Source: an uncultured Dokdonia sp.
GTDB taxonomy: Bacteria; Bacteroidota; Bacteroidia; Flavobacteriales; Flavobacteriaceae
Assembly (NCBI RefSeq): GCF_947496725.1
Contig: NZ_CANMDS010000001.1
Location: 62,001 to 126,000 of the forward strand
Reading direction: 5' to 3'
Length of the DNA: 64,000 nucleotides
Shown one piece after another: positions 7,979 to 16,461 of this stretch (positions are counted from its first letter, which is position 1; each line of letters opens with the position of its first letter). The notes under the pieces were generated by a model. That model did no database searches and was not told the origin of the DNA. It worked only from the letters and a program-made list of their open reading frames with translations. A program made the translations under genes and the position numbers.

Positions 7979-8662
7979 TTATAATATGGACTCGCCATTG
8001 AGATCTGTTGTGAGCACGTCACTCATATAATCAAAGTATGGTCGTAATAGTTTATAATGAGATACAACCGTCTCACTAAAATCACTTTGCATTACTTCCC
8101 TATCTGTATACTCCCTGCGCACCACAAAGCTTTTGAGTTTTATAAGGTCAATGTTTGGATCATTCTTATCAAAATCTCGTGGGGCAGTTTTTACAGCATT
8201 TGTGGTTTCAAATCCATTAGGAAACGCTTTCGCGAAAGCGGAATCATTAAGTATATCCCTTATCTCACTAGCATCAAGATGAAATTCTGTGCGTATGCGC
8301 TTTAAATCTGCAGTTTCTGGATTAAAGAAACCACCGGCTATAACAGATTTGTCTCCCGGTTCAATACGAAGATAATAACCGCCACGCCTGTGCGCTCCTG
8401 CCCTACTAAAACTTGCAGACCTATGCACATTATAAGGCGTCTTGTCCTTACTAAATCGTATATCACGATTGATACGAAAGATTTTGAGTTTCTCTATTTC
8501 ATCGGTTTCATTAAGTCCCGCTTTAATAGTAGCATAGAGGTCTTTCAAAACCTTCTCACTATCTTGATATCTAGATTTGTGGTCTGCCATCCACTCACGT
8601 GTATTATTCTTTTTAAGATCTTTAAGAAATGCGAGGGAAGCCCTAGGTACAGCTGTAATCAT
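7979..8662 (-). CDS. DUF2461 family protein (TIGR02453)
   Basis: A 227-residue cytoplasmic protein of unknown function. Family landmarks seen are LAFLKDLKKNNTREWM near residues 10-25, FRINRDIRFSKDKTPYN around 62-78, GGYYLRIEPGDK near 95-106 and GGFFNP near 111. These Arg/Lys/Trp-rich motifs are the DUF2461 signature. The repeat palindrome codes for SAFAKAFPNG in the middle. Its 3' end is one base from that of the convergent small membrane protein gene, leaving no room for a terminator between them. Confidence 0.85.
   Translation of the reverse strand: MITAVPRASLAFLKDLKKNNTREWMADHKSRYQDSEKVLKDLYATIKAGLNETDEIEKLKIFRINRDIRFSKDKTPYNVHRSASFSRAGAHRRGGYYLRIEPGDKSVIAGGFFNPETADLKRIRTEFHLDASEIRDILNDSAFAKAFPNGFETTNAVKTAPRDFDKNDPNIDLIKLKSFVVRREYTDREVMQSDFSETVVSHYKLLRPYFDYMSDVLTTDLNGESIL
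8226..8239. repeat. GCTTTCGCGAAAGC palindrome inside the DUF2461 gene
   Basis: Perfect copy read as AFAKA (DSAFAKAFP) on the minus strand. Confidence 0.95.
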
Positions 8663-8700
8663 ATAATGTCTTTAGGTTGTCTAAGTTACTTATATAAATA

Positions 8701-8733
8701 AAAATAGCCACCACAAAATGTGGTGGCTATTTC
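8701..8733 (-). terminator. Hairpin terminator after the DJ-1/PfpI gene
   Basis: AAATAGCCACCACA pairs with TGTGGTGGCTATTT around AAA; read on the minus strand it is followed by a T-rich tract. It lies between the DJ-1/PfpI gene and the DUF2461 start. Confidence 0.85.
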
Positions 8734-8758
8734 AATCATCAATCAAATCAAACTTGAA

Positions 8759-9307
8759 TTACGCGTGTTGTAATTCGTGCTTTCCTTCATTTACTTCTTC
8801 AATGAGCTTAGCATTAAAAGCTTCTAGATCTCCAGGGTTACGACTTGTTACGAGCGCCTCATCTACTACTACTTCTTTATCTACCCATAATGCTCCCGCA
8901 TTTTTAAGGTCGGTCTTAATACTGTTAAACGATGTCATTGTTCTCCCATTTACTACATCTGCCTCGATGAGTAATTGCGGTGCGTGGCATATTGCTGCTA
9001 CTGGTTTGCTTTGCTTAAAAAAGTCTCTAATAAATATAAGCGCGTCATCATTACGTCTTAATTTATCTGGGTTAATAACTCCTCCAGGTAGCATTAGTGC
9101 ATTATAATCTTTTGCACTTACGTTATCTACTGTGTCTGTTACATCATACTCACCAGACCAGTTACCGTCTGCCCATCCTTTTATTGTTCCTGTTTTTTCA
9201 CTTATTATATCTACGGTGAAGCCTTCATTTTTCATCGCCTCAAGTGGTGATTTTAATTCACTCTCTTCAAATCCGTCTGTTGCTAATATTGCTACTCTCT
9301 TTGTCAT
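8759..9307 (-). CDS. DJ-1/PfpI family protein (type 1 glutamine amidotransferase-like)
   Basis: A 182-residue protein with the DJ-1/PfpI fold: VAILATDGFEESEL at the N-terminus carries the acidic elbow residue, and PVAAICHAPQLLIEA around residue 105 holds the nucleophile Cys followed by His. This matches PfpI/YhbO-type proteins, proposed to act as proteases, hydratases or deglycases protecting against reactive aldehydes; the exact reaction in this group is disputed. A promoter -7 element (CAAAGATA on the plus strand, 9346-9353) lies 39 bases upstream, and a hairpin terminator follows, so it is a single-gene unit. Confidence 0.88.
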   Translation of the reverse strand: MTKRVAILATDGFEESELKSPLEAMKNEGFTVDIISEKTGTIKGWADGNWSGEYDVTDTVDNVSAKDYNALMLPGGVINPDKLRRNDDALIFIRDFFKQSKPVAAICHAPQLLIEADVVNGRTMTSFNSIKTDLKNAGALWVDKEVVVDEALVTSRNPGDLEAFNAKLIEEVNEGKHELQHA

Positions 9308-9345
9308 AATCTTTCTTCTTTTTAGTTAAACAATTAATTATGAAA

Positions 9346-9353
9346 CAAAGATA
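9346..9353 (-). promoter_or_regulatory. Promoter -7 element for the DJ-1/PfpI gene
   Basis: TATCTTTG on the minus strand, a full match to TAnnTTTG. No clear TTG is seen 19 bases upstream, so only the -7 box is claimed. Confidence 0.4.
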
Positions 9354-9448
9354 CTGGGAGGCTCTTACCCTCGCCGTTAAAGAGATGATAAGATAAACTG
9401 GCTCAGGGTTAAACCTTTATTAAATGACTCGTAAAGCTGTTAAGAATG

Positions 9449-10228
9449 TTAAATCTGGACGTCCTGCAACAATAAACCGCTCGCCTGTGCAATGCGTGTG
9501 AGCTTAATATCATTACTAGCATCTAGTGTCTTTTTAAAAAACTCAAGATCAATATTGCCTTGTCCTAGATCAAAAAGAGCACCCATCATAAGACGTATCT
9601 GGTGGCGTTTAAAACCTTTACCGCTTACGCGAAAAGCATAACTCTCCTCCGGAAAGAAGCTAGCGGTATACAGATCATTAATCTCAATTGTAGATGATAG
9701 GACGTGACCAATAGTTTTAGTCTGAGGATTAGGCTTATAAGCATACGATCTAAAATCGTGCTCACCCTCAAAAAGACTTGCAGCCTCTTTCATAAGTTCT
9801 AGATCGAGCTCACCCGCTATATTAATCATATAAGGTGCGGCAAATGGATGATTCTTTTCTCCATAAGAAAAGAGATACACATATTCCTTTGCGATGGGAG
9901 CATCCATCACATTAAATTTTTTATCTACCTGAGTAATTTCAAGACAGCGTATGTCTTGCGGTAAGTTATCATTAAGTAACGTAAGAAAACCTTCTTCTGG
10001 TAGTGGGCTATCATTTAAAAACAACTCAACATAAGCCACATTTGCAGAGACCTTTGCATCTGTTCTGCCAGAAGCTAATAGTTTAAAATTTTTGCGATCT
10101 AGCACATAGGCAAAGGTACGCTCCATCATACGCTCTACAGTGAGAACATCTGGCTGCTTCTGCCAGCCGTGGTATCTAAAACCTAAGTATTGAATCTTTA
10201 AAAGATAGTAGTATCGCTTATCAAACAT
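9449..10228 (-). CDS. truA: Divergent TruA-type tRNA pseudouridine synthase
   Basis: A 259-residue protein of the TruA family, which converts uridines 38-40 of the tRNA anticodon arm to pseudouridine. The N-terminal strand (YYLLKIQYLGFRYHGWQKQP) and the catalytic Asp loop (ASGRTDAKVSANV, near residue 55) are present, as are the second-domain HDFRSYA and the KGFKRHQIRLMMGAL motif. Normal TruA has RTDAGVHA in the catalytic loop; here GVHA is KVSA, so this is a divergent paralogue. Bacteroidota often have a second, canonical TruA, and the target of this one may differ. The catalytic Asp itself is kept. Transcribed alone, divergent from the next gene. Confidence 0.75.
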   Translation of the reverse strand: MFDKRYYYLLKIQYLGFRYHGWQKQPDVLTVERMMERTFAYVLDRKNFKLLASGRTDAKVSANVAYVELFLNDSPLPEEGFLTLLNDNLPQDIRCLEITQVDKKFNVMDAPIAKEYVYLFSYGEKNHPFAAPYMINIAGELDLELMKEAASLFEGEHDFRSYAYKPNPQTKTIGHVLSSTIEINDLYTASFFPEESYAFRVSGKGFKRHQIRLMMGALFDLGQGNIDLEFFKKTLDASNDIKLTRIAQASGLLLQDVQI

Positions 10229-10317
10229 CTTTCAAAAATAGTTGCCTCATTTTAATTTTAGATTGATAATTAAAAAATAATTGTAAATTAAAACTCAAAT
10301 AACTTAAACCAATTATT

Positions 10318-10752
10318 ATGACGACTACACAAAAACCTTCTACACTTTTCTGGATTATTGGTATTGTGCTCCTCCTCTGGAATTTAATGGGTGCTAGTGC
10401 CTTTATAGTAGACAACTTCTTTACAGATATGATTGCAAGCGCTTATAATGAAGAGCAAATGGCTGCTATAAACGCAACGCCATTATGGTCTAAGATACTA
10501 TATGGTATCTCAACCTTAGGTGGTCTCCTTGCTGCCATATTGTTACTAGCTAGAAAAATAGGTGCTGTGCGCGTTTATGCAATATCACTTATTGCAATTA
10601 TTATACATACGGTATATAATATAGGTTTTGCAAATGCGATGGAACTCTTTGGTGTGGGAGCTGGCCTTATATTCCCTCTTATTATAATACTCCTCGCTAT
10701 TTTTGAATACTGGTGGAGTAAATATTGTGCGTCAAAAGGATGGCTCAACTAA
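10318..10752 (+). CDS. Four-helix inner-membrane protein of unknown function
   Basis: A 144-residue protein with four predicted membrane helices, at about 10-32, 59-82, 86-106 and 110-132. Between helices one and two a soluble loop (NNFFTDMIASAYNEEQMAAI) is rich in acidic and small residues. A Trp/Tyr-rich C-terminus (FEYWWSKYCAS) follows. Homologues in flavobacteria are sometimes labelled sugar transporter, but nothing visible supports transport. A hairpin terminator directly follows, so it is a monocistronic unit. Confidence 0.75.
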   Translation: MTTTQKPSTLFWIIGIVLLLWNLMGASAFIVDNFFTDMIASAYNEEQMAAINATPLWSKILYGISTLGGLLAAILLLARKIGAVRVYAISLIAIIIHTVYNIGFANAMELFGVGAGLIFPLIIILLAIFEYWWSKYCASKGWLN

Positions 10753-10771
10753 GTAAAAAAATGTAACGTTC

Positions 10772-10805
10772 AAAAGGCTACTTTATATACAGAGTAGCTT
10801 TTTTT
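10772..10805 (+). terminator. Hairpin terminator
   Basis: AAAAGGCTACT pairs with AGTAGCTTTTT (one mismatch) around a 10-base loop and runs into seven T residues. Confidence 0.8.
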
Positions 10806-10835
10806 ATGTAGCATTACAATGACTACTTTTAGACT

Positions 10836-11639
10836 ATGAAACAAATTGAAGGTTTTCTCAATACACCACCACTATGGACGGGCACGCAATTCTCCCTTAC
10901 TCAATTTGAAATACCACCTATAGACCTATCGACATTCATTGCTACTACTATACCACCTCATTTAAGATTAGGCCACCAGGTAGAATATATCTTCAAACAA
11001 CTACTAGATCATTCTGAAAGATATACCGTGCTGGCTCACAACATCCAGATTAAAAGAAAAAAAATAACACTAGGTGAACTTGATTTTGTGGTAGAAGACC
11101 GCTTTCGCGAAAGCGTAAAAATACACATTGAGCTTACCTATAAATTCTACATTATAGACACTGCAGTTACTAGCCCCATACACCAACTTATGGGACCCAA
11201 CCGAAAAGATCACTTCTACCTAAAAATGCAAAAAACAAGAGATAGGCAACTACCTCTTGCCTACTCTGCAGAAGGACTTGAGGCACTACAGTCTATAAAT
11301 GTTAACCCACAACAACTAGAACAACGCACACTTTTTATGGGTCAACTTTTTACGCCATTTAATAAAAACGTAATACTCCCAGAGGAAATAGATCCTCGCG
11401 CCATAATAGGTTACTGGATACAACTAGATAGCTTTTGCACCGCACGCTTTCTAGATTATAGATACTATATAACGACCAAGCCAGAATGGTTGCACAAGCC
11501 ACATACTGAAGTAAACTGGCTCAATCACAAAGAGGCACTAGTTATTATAAAAGAAAAACATACACTCAAGAGAGCACCGCTTGTATGGATACAAAAAGAT
11601 GACTCCACAGTTGATAAAGCCTTTGTAGTATGGTGGTAA
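10836..11639 (+). CDS. DUF1853 family protein, PD-(D/E)XK nuclease-like
   Basis: A 267-residue protein of the DUF1853 family. The recognisable pieces are LRLGHQVEYIFKQLL (about 46-60), the stretch ITLGELDFVVEDR near 88-100, and HIELTYKFYI near 110, which is followed by a HQLMGPNRKDHFYLKM segment. The spaced Glu-Asp then Glu-x-x-x-Lys pattern resembles the active site of PD-(D/E)XK nucleases, but this is inference and no activity is established. The repeat palindrome encodes DRFRESV exactly between the two halves of that pattern. A terminator precedes it, so it has its own promoter; the LytTR gene follows 60 bases later. Confidence 0.75.
   Translation: MKQIEGFLNTPPLWTGTQFSLTQFEIPPIDLSTFIATTIPPHLRLGHQVEYIFKQLLDHSERYTVLAHNIQIKRKKITLGELDFVVEDRFRESVKIHIELTYKFYIIDTAVTSPIHQLMGPNRKDHFYLKMQKTRDRQLPLAYSAEGLEALQSINVNPQQLEQRTLFMGQLFTPFNKNVILPEEIDPRAIIGYWIQLDSFCTARFLDYRYYITTKPEWLHKPHTEVNWLNHKEALVIIKEKHTLKRAPLVWIQKDDSTVDKAFVVWW
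11101..11114. repeat. GCTTTCGCGAAAGC palindrome inside the DUF1853 gene
   Basis: Perfect copy translated FRES (DRFRESVK), lying between the GELDF and HIELTYK motifs. Confidence 0.95.
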
Positions 11640-11699
11640 AATTTACAGGACACTTGACTGGTAATGATGTACTTCATAAATTGAAGCAAAATTAAAGTC

Positions 11700-12494
11700 T
11701 TGCAAAAATATCCATTTGACCAAAAATTTAGTAGCTATCTATTTACTGCACTAGGGCTGGCTATTTGGGTATTTGCATTTCTCTTTCTCACAGAACCGCT
11801 TGATGTAAATCAATTTAAAACAAGCGAAAAACTCATTTATCTCCCGCTATATGGTATGCTTGCCGCGATATGTTATCTAGGTATTTATCCTATGCAAAAG
11901 CGTCTCTACAGGCATAAAAATAAACAATGGACACTATTAAGCGAGCTGCTGTTTTTCTCAATGTTTATAACGATTACATTTATCGTGATGCGGTGCTTTT
12001 ACCTATATGTTGTGGTTTTTAATGAGCCTAACCCATACTCTCTAGGCTATTACTTTACCTCAATATTTTTACCAGCCGTACTAGTCATATTTCCTATAGT
12101 AGCTATCGCTAGATATGCCTTAGGTAAGTATGCAAGTAAGAAGGTAGAAAATTCTAAACTTTTTATATCTGGTGATGGTAATTATGAGGGTATAAGACTT
12201 CTAGAGTCTGATTTGATCTTACTAGAAGCATCAGATAATTATGTGGAAGTCCATTATCAAAGCCAAGGTGTTTTAAAAAAACAACTGGTACGTGCTAGGT
12301 TATCACGACTAGAAAAAGAACATACGCAACTACTACGCACACATAGATCATATCTCATAAACAGAGCCCACTTCACCTCTCTAAAAACACAAAATAACAA
12401 GCTAGGAGTTATACTTACACACGATATTTTTGTTCCAGTTTCAAAAACCTATATCTCACAGGTAAAAGAGGCGTTTAGTTTCGCCACAAACTAA
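11700..12494 (+). CDS. Membrane-anchored LytTR-type transcription regulator
   Basis: A 264-residue protein with four transmembrane helices in the N-terminal half (about 13-32, 45-62, 80-108 and 117-140) and a LytTR DNA-binding domain in the C-terminal 100 residues. LytTR hallmarks are ILLEASDNYVEVHY, RARLSRLEKE, LLRTHRSYLINR and the final VPVSKTYISQV. This is a one-component membrane regulator with no receiver domain and no visible partner kinase. The start is TTG at 11700; an in-frame stop at 11682 rules out a longer form and the next Met falls within the second helix. Separated by 60 bases from DUF1853 and by a 100-base gap from the protease gene. Targets are unknown. Confidence 0.8.
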   Translation: MQKYPFDQKFSSYLFTALGLAIWVFAFLFLTEPLDVNQFKTSEKLIYLPLYGMLAAICYLGIYPMQKRLYRHKNKQWTLLSELLFFSMFITITFIVMRCFYLYVVVFNEPNPYSLGYYFTSIFLPAVLVIFPIVAIARYALGKYASKKVENSKLFISGDGNYEGIRLLESDLILLEASDNYVEVHYQSQGVLKKQLVRARLSRLEKEHTQLLRTHRSYLINRAHFTSLKTQNNKLGVILTHDIFVPVSKTYISQVKEAFSFATN

Positions 12495-12547
12495 GGGTAT
12501 TTCGCCCCAAGACCTATTATATAAAGAGATTTAAACATATTCAAGTT

Positions 12548-12555
12548 TAGATTTG
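12548..12555 (+). promoter_or_regulatory. Candidate promoter -7 element for the S41-like gene
   Basis: TAGATTTG, a full match to TAnnTTTG, 40 bases before ATG at 12596. No TTG at the right spacing upstream was found. Confidence 0.35.
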
Positions 12556-12595
12556 TTGCATCAAATAATTGTTCAACTTCTTTAAATAATGCGTT

Positions 12596-13846
12596 ATGAA
12601 AATCTCAATTTCCTACTTTCTTTTATTATTCTTTGTCTTTTTTGCTTTCGCGAAAGCGCAATCACAACAAACCTGTAATTGTAAAGATGAGCTTGTTTTT
12701 ATAGATTCTCACATTACAGAAATGACTTCTTTTAAAAAGCAAATGAAAGGAGACCTCAAAGAAGCCTATGAGCAAACTTTAAACGAATTAAGTAAAGAAC
12801 TAACAACGAGTATGCCTATTGCAGAGTGCTATAGAACTCTTAATATATTACTCTCTCAAGTAAAGGATAAACACGCACATATCAAACATATAAAACCGAG
12901 TATACTTGCTAGCACCTTACTAACAGATAAAGATATAAACCAATACCGTAAGAGTAAATCGTTTGCAAATCATCCTAAGTATGATGAATCGCTCACTTCT
13001 CTTGAAAAGGAGCTTAAAAAAGTACCGTACAGAAGTGTAGAAGGCGTTTACCAGAAGGAAGGTGTATTTACCATAGGTGTTGTAAAGAATGGAAACCTTT
13101 ATAGCGGTGTGGTACTCGCCTCACAATCGCCTTTATGGATACCTGGTCAAATTGCTTACACAATTATTCCCATTGGAGAGGTTATGTATGATGTTATGAC
13201 TAGTGATATACCGGGAGGAACACTGAGATTTATAAGGGCTTTATACTTACACAATGGTACACTATGGCATCTCAAAAAAGAAAATACAAGTCCATATGCG
13301 GCGGTGAGCAAAGAAAGCGGAAATTGGTATTTTAAACAAATCTCACCTAATACACAGTACCTATATATGGGCTCGTTTTCTAATAGTGAAGAAAATGTAG
13401 CAGCTTTTACTTCATTTTACAACTCACATAAATCAAAAATTACGGCTCAAAACATAATTATAGATTTACGCAACAATGGAGGTGGTAACTCAAAATATTC
13501 TGATCCATTTTATAAAATACTTAAAAAGAGTAAAGCAAATGTCTATGTCATTACCAACTTCTGGTCTGCCAGTAATAGCGAGCAATTTACCCTCAAATTA
13601 AAGAGTTTAAAAAACACAACTCACTTAGGTATGCGCACCTATGGTGCGATAGCTTATGGATCTAATTATGGTAAGCTCTTAGAAAGCCCCTCTGGTCTAT
13701 TTGCCATTTACCCCACAGATATGAACTTTCATAAATATATAGATTATGAATATGTAGGGATACAACCAGACATTGTACTAGATTATAATGAAGATTGGAT
13801 TAAGCAAACGCTAGATTATATTAAAAAACAAGATGCTGAATATTGA
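12596..13846 (+). CDS. Exported S41-family peptidase-like protein
   Basis: A 416-residue exported protein. Residues 1-22 are a signal peptide (hydrophobic run FLLLFFVFFAFA) whose end AFAKA|QSQQ is coded by the repeat palindrome. Near residue 289 is IIIDLRNNGGGNS, the S41 (C-terminal processing protease/tricorn) signature, and near 325 is ITNFWSASNSEQF, corresponding to the catalytic Ser segment T-x-S-A-S-E of S41. No PDZ domain is seen. It may cleave envelope or periplasmic proteins; the substrate is unknown. It is flanked by the LytTR gene and a bidirectional terminator, and may be regulated by it. Confidence 0.8.
   Translation: MKISISYFLLLFFVFFAFAKAQSQQTCNCKDELVFIDSHITEMTSFKKQMKGDLKEAYEQTLNELSKELTTSMPIAECYRTLNILLSQVKDKHAHIKHIKPSILASTLLTDKDINQYRKSKSFANHPKYDESLTSLEKELKKVPYRSVEGVYQKEGVFTIGVVKNGNLYSGVVLASQSPLWIPGQIAYTIIPIGEVMYDVMTSDIPGGTLRFIRALYLHNGTLWHLKKENTSPYAAVSKESGNWYFKQISPNTQYLYMGSFSNSEENVAAFTSFYNSHKSKITAQNIIIDLRNNGGGNSKYSDPFYKILKKSKANVYVITNFWSASNSEQFTLKLKSLKNTTHLGMRTYGAIAYGSNYGKLLESPSGLFAIYPTDMNFHKYIDYEYVGIQPDIVLDYNEDWIKQTLDYIKKQDAEY
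12644..12657. repeat. GCTTTCGCGAAAGC palindrome in the S41 signal peptide
   Basis: Perfect copy read as AFAKA, forming the Ala-x-Ala end of the signal peptide. A second case is in the M1 peptidase at 49886-49899. Confidence 0.95.
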
Positions 13847-13880
13847 GAAAATCCTTTTTAAAGAACACACATTCTAATCC

Positions 13881-13916
13881 AAAAAAAAGCATCAATAATA
13901 ATTGATGCTTTTTTTT
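13881..13916. terminator. Bidirectional hairpin terminator
   Basis: AAAAAAAAGCATCAAT pairs perfectly with ATTGATGCTTTTTTTT around AATA, between two convergent genes. Confidence 0.92.
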
Positions 13917-13938
13917 CAAGATTAAACTATATAGAATC

Positions 13939-14814
13939 TTAGAGGGCTTTCTTATCTACAAGATAGCCAGCGATTTCCTTATATAATTTTGATTTATTTT
14001 CTTCTTTGAGCCACGTATGTTTTATTCTACCTAGTTTCCACTTATATCTATGTACTCTTAGCTCTGTAAAACCAAGCTCTGCTGTTGCTACTCTCCCGCC
14101 CTTATTATTATAGAAGAAAACAATAGGATCTCCTGTTTTACCTGGTTTTTGACCTGGTTGAGAAGTGAGTGCTTGTTTAAAACGAGTGATCATTTTACCT
14201 ATAACAACATCACCTTGTTTAATATCATATGTATCTAATATATAGTTGTTATTAGAAATCATATTAATATATGGTATAGTCTCTCTAGAGCTATTTTTAA
14301 AAACTAGATATGGCTTAGCGGTCATATCTCTTTCTTCTATAAAATCAAGATCGTTCATTTCCTCAAGTTCTTGATTATACATCGCTGTAATCTCAAGAGG
14401 AATTTCTGGTACAGTTTCATAATAAGATTGTGCAGCTTGTTTATTAAGAGAGCCATCTTTATTGAGAATTCCTTTTTCTATAAAATAAGGAACGACTTTC
14501 TTTCTAGTCTGAGAGTATTCATTCTTTATATCTAGACCAGCAACTATGTTAAGCGATGGTATAGTAACTTCATTATAAGCATAAACTTCTTCCTCTCCCT
14601 CTATTGGTGAGTGCAAGGTTTCATACTTATAGATGACTAGAGGGTTTCCATCTACATCAGAGTAAGTAAAAAGTTTATTTTTTAAAGAATCCTTTGTTTT
14701 GACAATAGTTCCTACAAGAACTTTATCAATGTAGACATCATCTTTTTTTACTTTAACTTTTTGAGCTGTTAGTAATACTGGAAATAATACAAAAGCTAGA
14801 ATGATTTTTTTCAT
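13939..14814 (-). CDS. Exported protein of unknown function
   Basis: A 291-residue protein with a signal peptide (MKKIILAFVLFPVLLTAQ) and then a mature Lys/Tyr/Asp-rich beta-type chain. Visible landmarks are DVYIDKVLVGTIVKTKDSL near 25-43, a stretch LDTYDIKQGDVVIGKM near 193-208 and a basic C-terminus with KWKLGRIKHTWLKEE. I do not recognise the family. It shares a terminator with the convergent S41 gene and lies 54 bases downstream of hisIE, so it may be read through from it, although it looks unrelated to histidine synthesis. Confidence 0.7.
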   Translation of the reverse strand: MKKIILAFVLFPVLLTAQKVKVKKDDVYIDKVLVGTIVKTKDSLKNKLFTYSDVDGNPLVIYKYETLHSPIEGEEEVYAYNEVTIPSLNIVAGLDIKNEYSQTRKKVVPYFIEKGILNKDGSLNKQAAQSYYETVPEIPLEITAMYNQELEEMNDLDFIEERDMTAKPYLVFKNSSRETIPYINMISNNNYILDTYDIKQGDVVIGKMITRFKQALTSQPGQKPGKTGDPIVFFYNNKGGRVATAELGFTELRVHRYKWKLGRIKHTWLKEENKSKLYKEIAGYLVDKKAL

Positions 14815-14868
14815 TTAAATGATTTAGGTTTTAAGCCCTAAATGTAATAAATTACTTACAATCTATGC

Positions 14869-15468
14869 TTATTTATGTCGAGCAATAAGTGTTTTTTCTA
14901 TATCACGCAGGTGAAACCCTTTTGCCTGTAATAAAACCATATAGTGAAACAATAAATCTGCGCTTTCATTAAGGAATAGATGATCGTTATCATCTTTTGC
15001 TTCAATAACCACCTCTACAGCCTCTTCTCCTACTTTTTGAGCTACTTTATTAATCCCACTTCTAAAGAGTGACGCAACATAAGAGTCTGCAGTATCTTTA
15101 GTATTCCAGCGATCTTCTATTATTTCTTCTAGATGTGATAAAAAGCCAAAGTTTGTTTTGTTACTATTACCCCAGCAGGTATCTGTCCCTTTATGACAAG
15201 TAGGCCCTTGAGGAGTCACTTGTACTAGCAAAGTATCATTATCACAATCTACCTCAATAGTTTCTAAATGTAAATAGTTTTTTGTCTCTTCTCCCTTAGT
15301 CCATAGTCTACCTTTAGAACGGCTAAAGAAAGTTACCTTTTTTGAAGCAAGTGTTTTCTCATAGGCTTCAAGATTCATAAAGCCTAGCATTAAAACATTT
15401 TTGGTTCTTATGTCTTGTATTATTGCTGGAACAAGACCATTCTCATACTTATCAAAATCTATTCTCAT
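14869..15468 (-). CDS. hisIE: Bifunctional phosphoribosyl-AMP cyclohydrolase / phosphoribosyl-ATP pyrophosphatase
   Basis: A 199-residue two-domain enzyme for steps two and three of histidine synthesis. The N-terminal HisI half has LMLGFMNLEAYEKTL (about 26-40), SRSKGRLWTKGE and the zinc/metal residues in VDCDNDTLL and GPTCHKGTDTCW. The C-terminal HisE half begins near 108 (LEEIIEDRW) with KVGEEAVEVVIEA and ESADLLFHYMVLL. Length equals that of fused HisIE in other bacteria. It follows hisF by 22 bases on the same strand, so the two are cotranscribed. Confidence 0.95.
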   Translation of the reverse strand: MRIDFDKYENGLVPAIIQDIRTKNVLMLGFMNLEAYEKTLASKKVTFFSRSKGRLWTKGEETKNYLHLETIEVDCDNDTLLVQVTPQGPTCHKGTDTCWGNSNKTNFGFLSHLEEIIEDRWNTKDTADSYVASLFRSGINKVAQKVGEEAVEVVIEAKDDNDHLFLNESADLLFHYMVLLQAKGFHLRDIEKTLIARHK

Positions 15469-15490
15469 TACTTGTAATATCTAGTAAAAG

Positions 15491-16246
15491 TTATAATCTC
15501 ATCGCAATACCTTGCGTGGTTAACTCTTGTTTTAAATCTGTTATTTCTATTTCCTTAAAGTGAAAAACACTTGCTGCAAGAGCTGCATCTGCCTTACCCT
15601 CTGTAAAAGCATCTGCAAAGTGTTGCATATTTCCAGCTCCACCACTTGCAATTATTGGGATATTTAGACTTTCAGAAAGTCTAGCTAGTGCCTCGTTTGC
15701 AAAACCATCTTTTGTACCATCATTGTCCATAGAAGTAAAAAGGATCTCACCAGCACCTCGCTCTTCTACTTCTTTTGCCCAGTCAAAGAGATTATGCTCT
15801 GTAGGTACTTTACCTCCCACTAAATGTACAATCCACTCTCCTTCTATATACTTTGCATCTATAGCGACAACAATACATTGTGAGCCAAATTTTGCTACAA
15901 GCTCATTTATGAGTTCTGGTCTTTTTACAGCACTAGAGTTTATAGAAACTTTATCTGCACCATTTTGTAATAAGATATCTACATCTTCTACAGAAGATAT
16001 TCCTCCGCCTACTGTAAATGGTATGTTTACCTGTGAAGCAACTCTTAATACTAGATCTGCAAGGGTCTTACGACGTTCTTCTGTTGCAGATATATCTAAA
16101 AAAACTAGCTCATCTGCTCCTGTATTAGAGTATAGCTTTGCTAGCTCCACTGGATCTCCAGCATCACGCAAGTTTACAAAGTTAGTTCCTTTTACGGTTC
16201 TACCATTTTTAATATCGAGACAAGGGATAATTCTTTTTGTAATCAC
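15491..16246 (-). CDS. hisF: Imidazole glycerol phosphate synthase, cyclase subunit HisF
   Basis: A 251-residue TIM-barrel subunit that, with the amidotransferase HisH, forms imidazole glycerol phosphate and AICAR. The catalytic Asp residues are in [10 protein letters not shown] near residue 11 and [10 protein letters not shown] near 130; [11 protein letters not shown] and [13 protein letters not shown] are the phosphate loops. I chose GTG at 16246: [13 protein letters not shown] is the normal family start, whereas the longer frame from ATG at 16291 adds 15 unusual residues and begins upstream of the promoter element at 16279-16286. HisH, HisA and the other his genes are not present in this window, so the locus is split. 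Confidence 0.92.
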   Translation of the reverse strand: MITKRIIPCLDIKNGRTVKGTNFVNLRDAGDPVELAKLYSNTGADELVFLDISATEERRKTLADLVLRVASQVNIPFTVGGGISSVEDVDILLQNGADKVSINSSAVKRPELINELVAKFGSQCIVVAIDAKYIEGEWIVHLVGGKVPTEHNLFDWAKEVEERGAGEILFTSMDNDGTKDGFANEALARLSESLNIPIIASGGAGNMQHFADAFTEGKADAALAASVFHFKEIEITDLKQELTTQGIAMRL

Positions 16247-16278
16247 GTGGCGCGTATAAAAGATTAGTTTTAAGGATG

Positions 16279-16286
16279 CAAATTTA
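16279..16286 (-). promoter_or_regulatory. Candidate promoter -7 element for hisF-hisIE
   Basis: TAAATTTG on the minus strand, 33 bases upstream of the GTG start. A TTG lies 24 bases upstream, a little too far, so the call rests on the -7 box. Confidence 0.45.
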
Positions 16287-16461
16287 TACAAAAGTGCCGC
16301 TACTACCCCACAAAATGAAAACTGCTTTTCTTAAAGACTGCCAAAATATAACTCACATTCATAAACTCCTATTAAAACTGTGGTAATGTGCTGTTAAGTA
16401 GCAAAGCTTCACTCCGCCAATCAATTACTTTTATATTCCAAATAATAAAAACAATTAAGTT

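Noticed and set aside
9330-9390. A short frame of 18 codons on the plus strand near 9340
   Set aside because: No coupling, no conservation clue, and it overlaps the promoter region of the DJ-1 gene.
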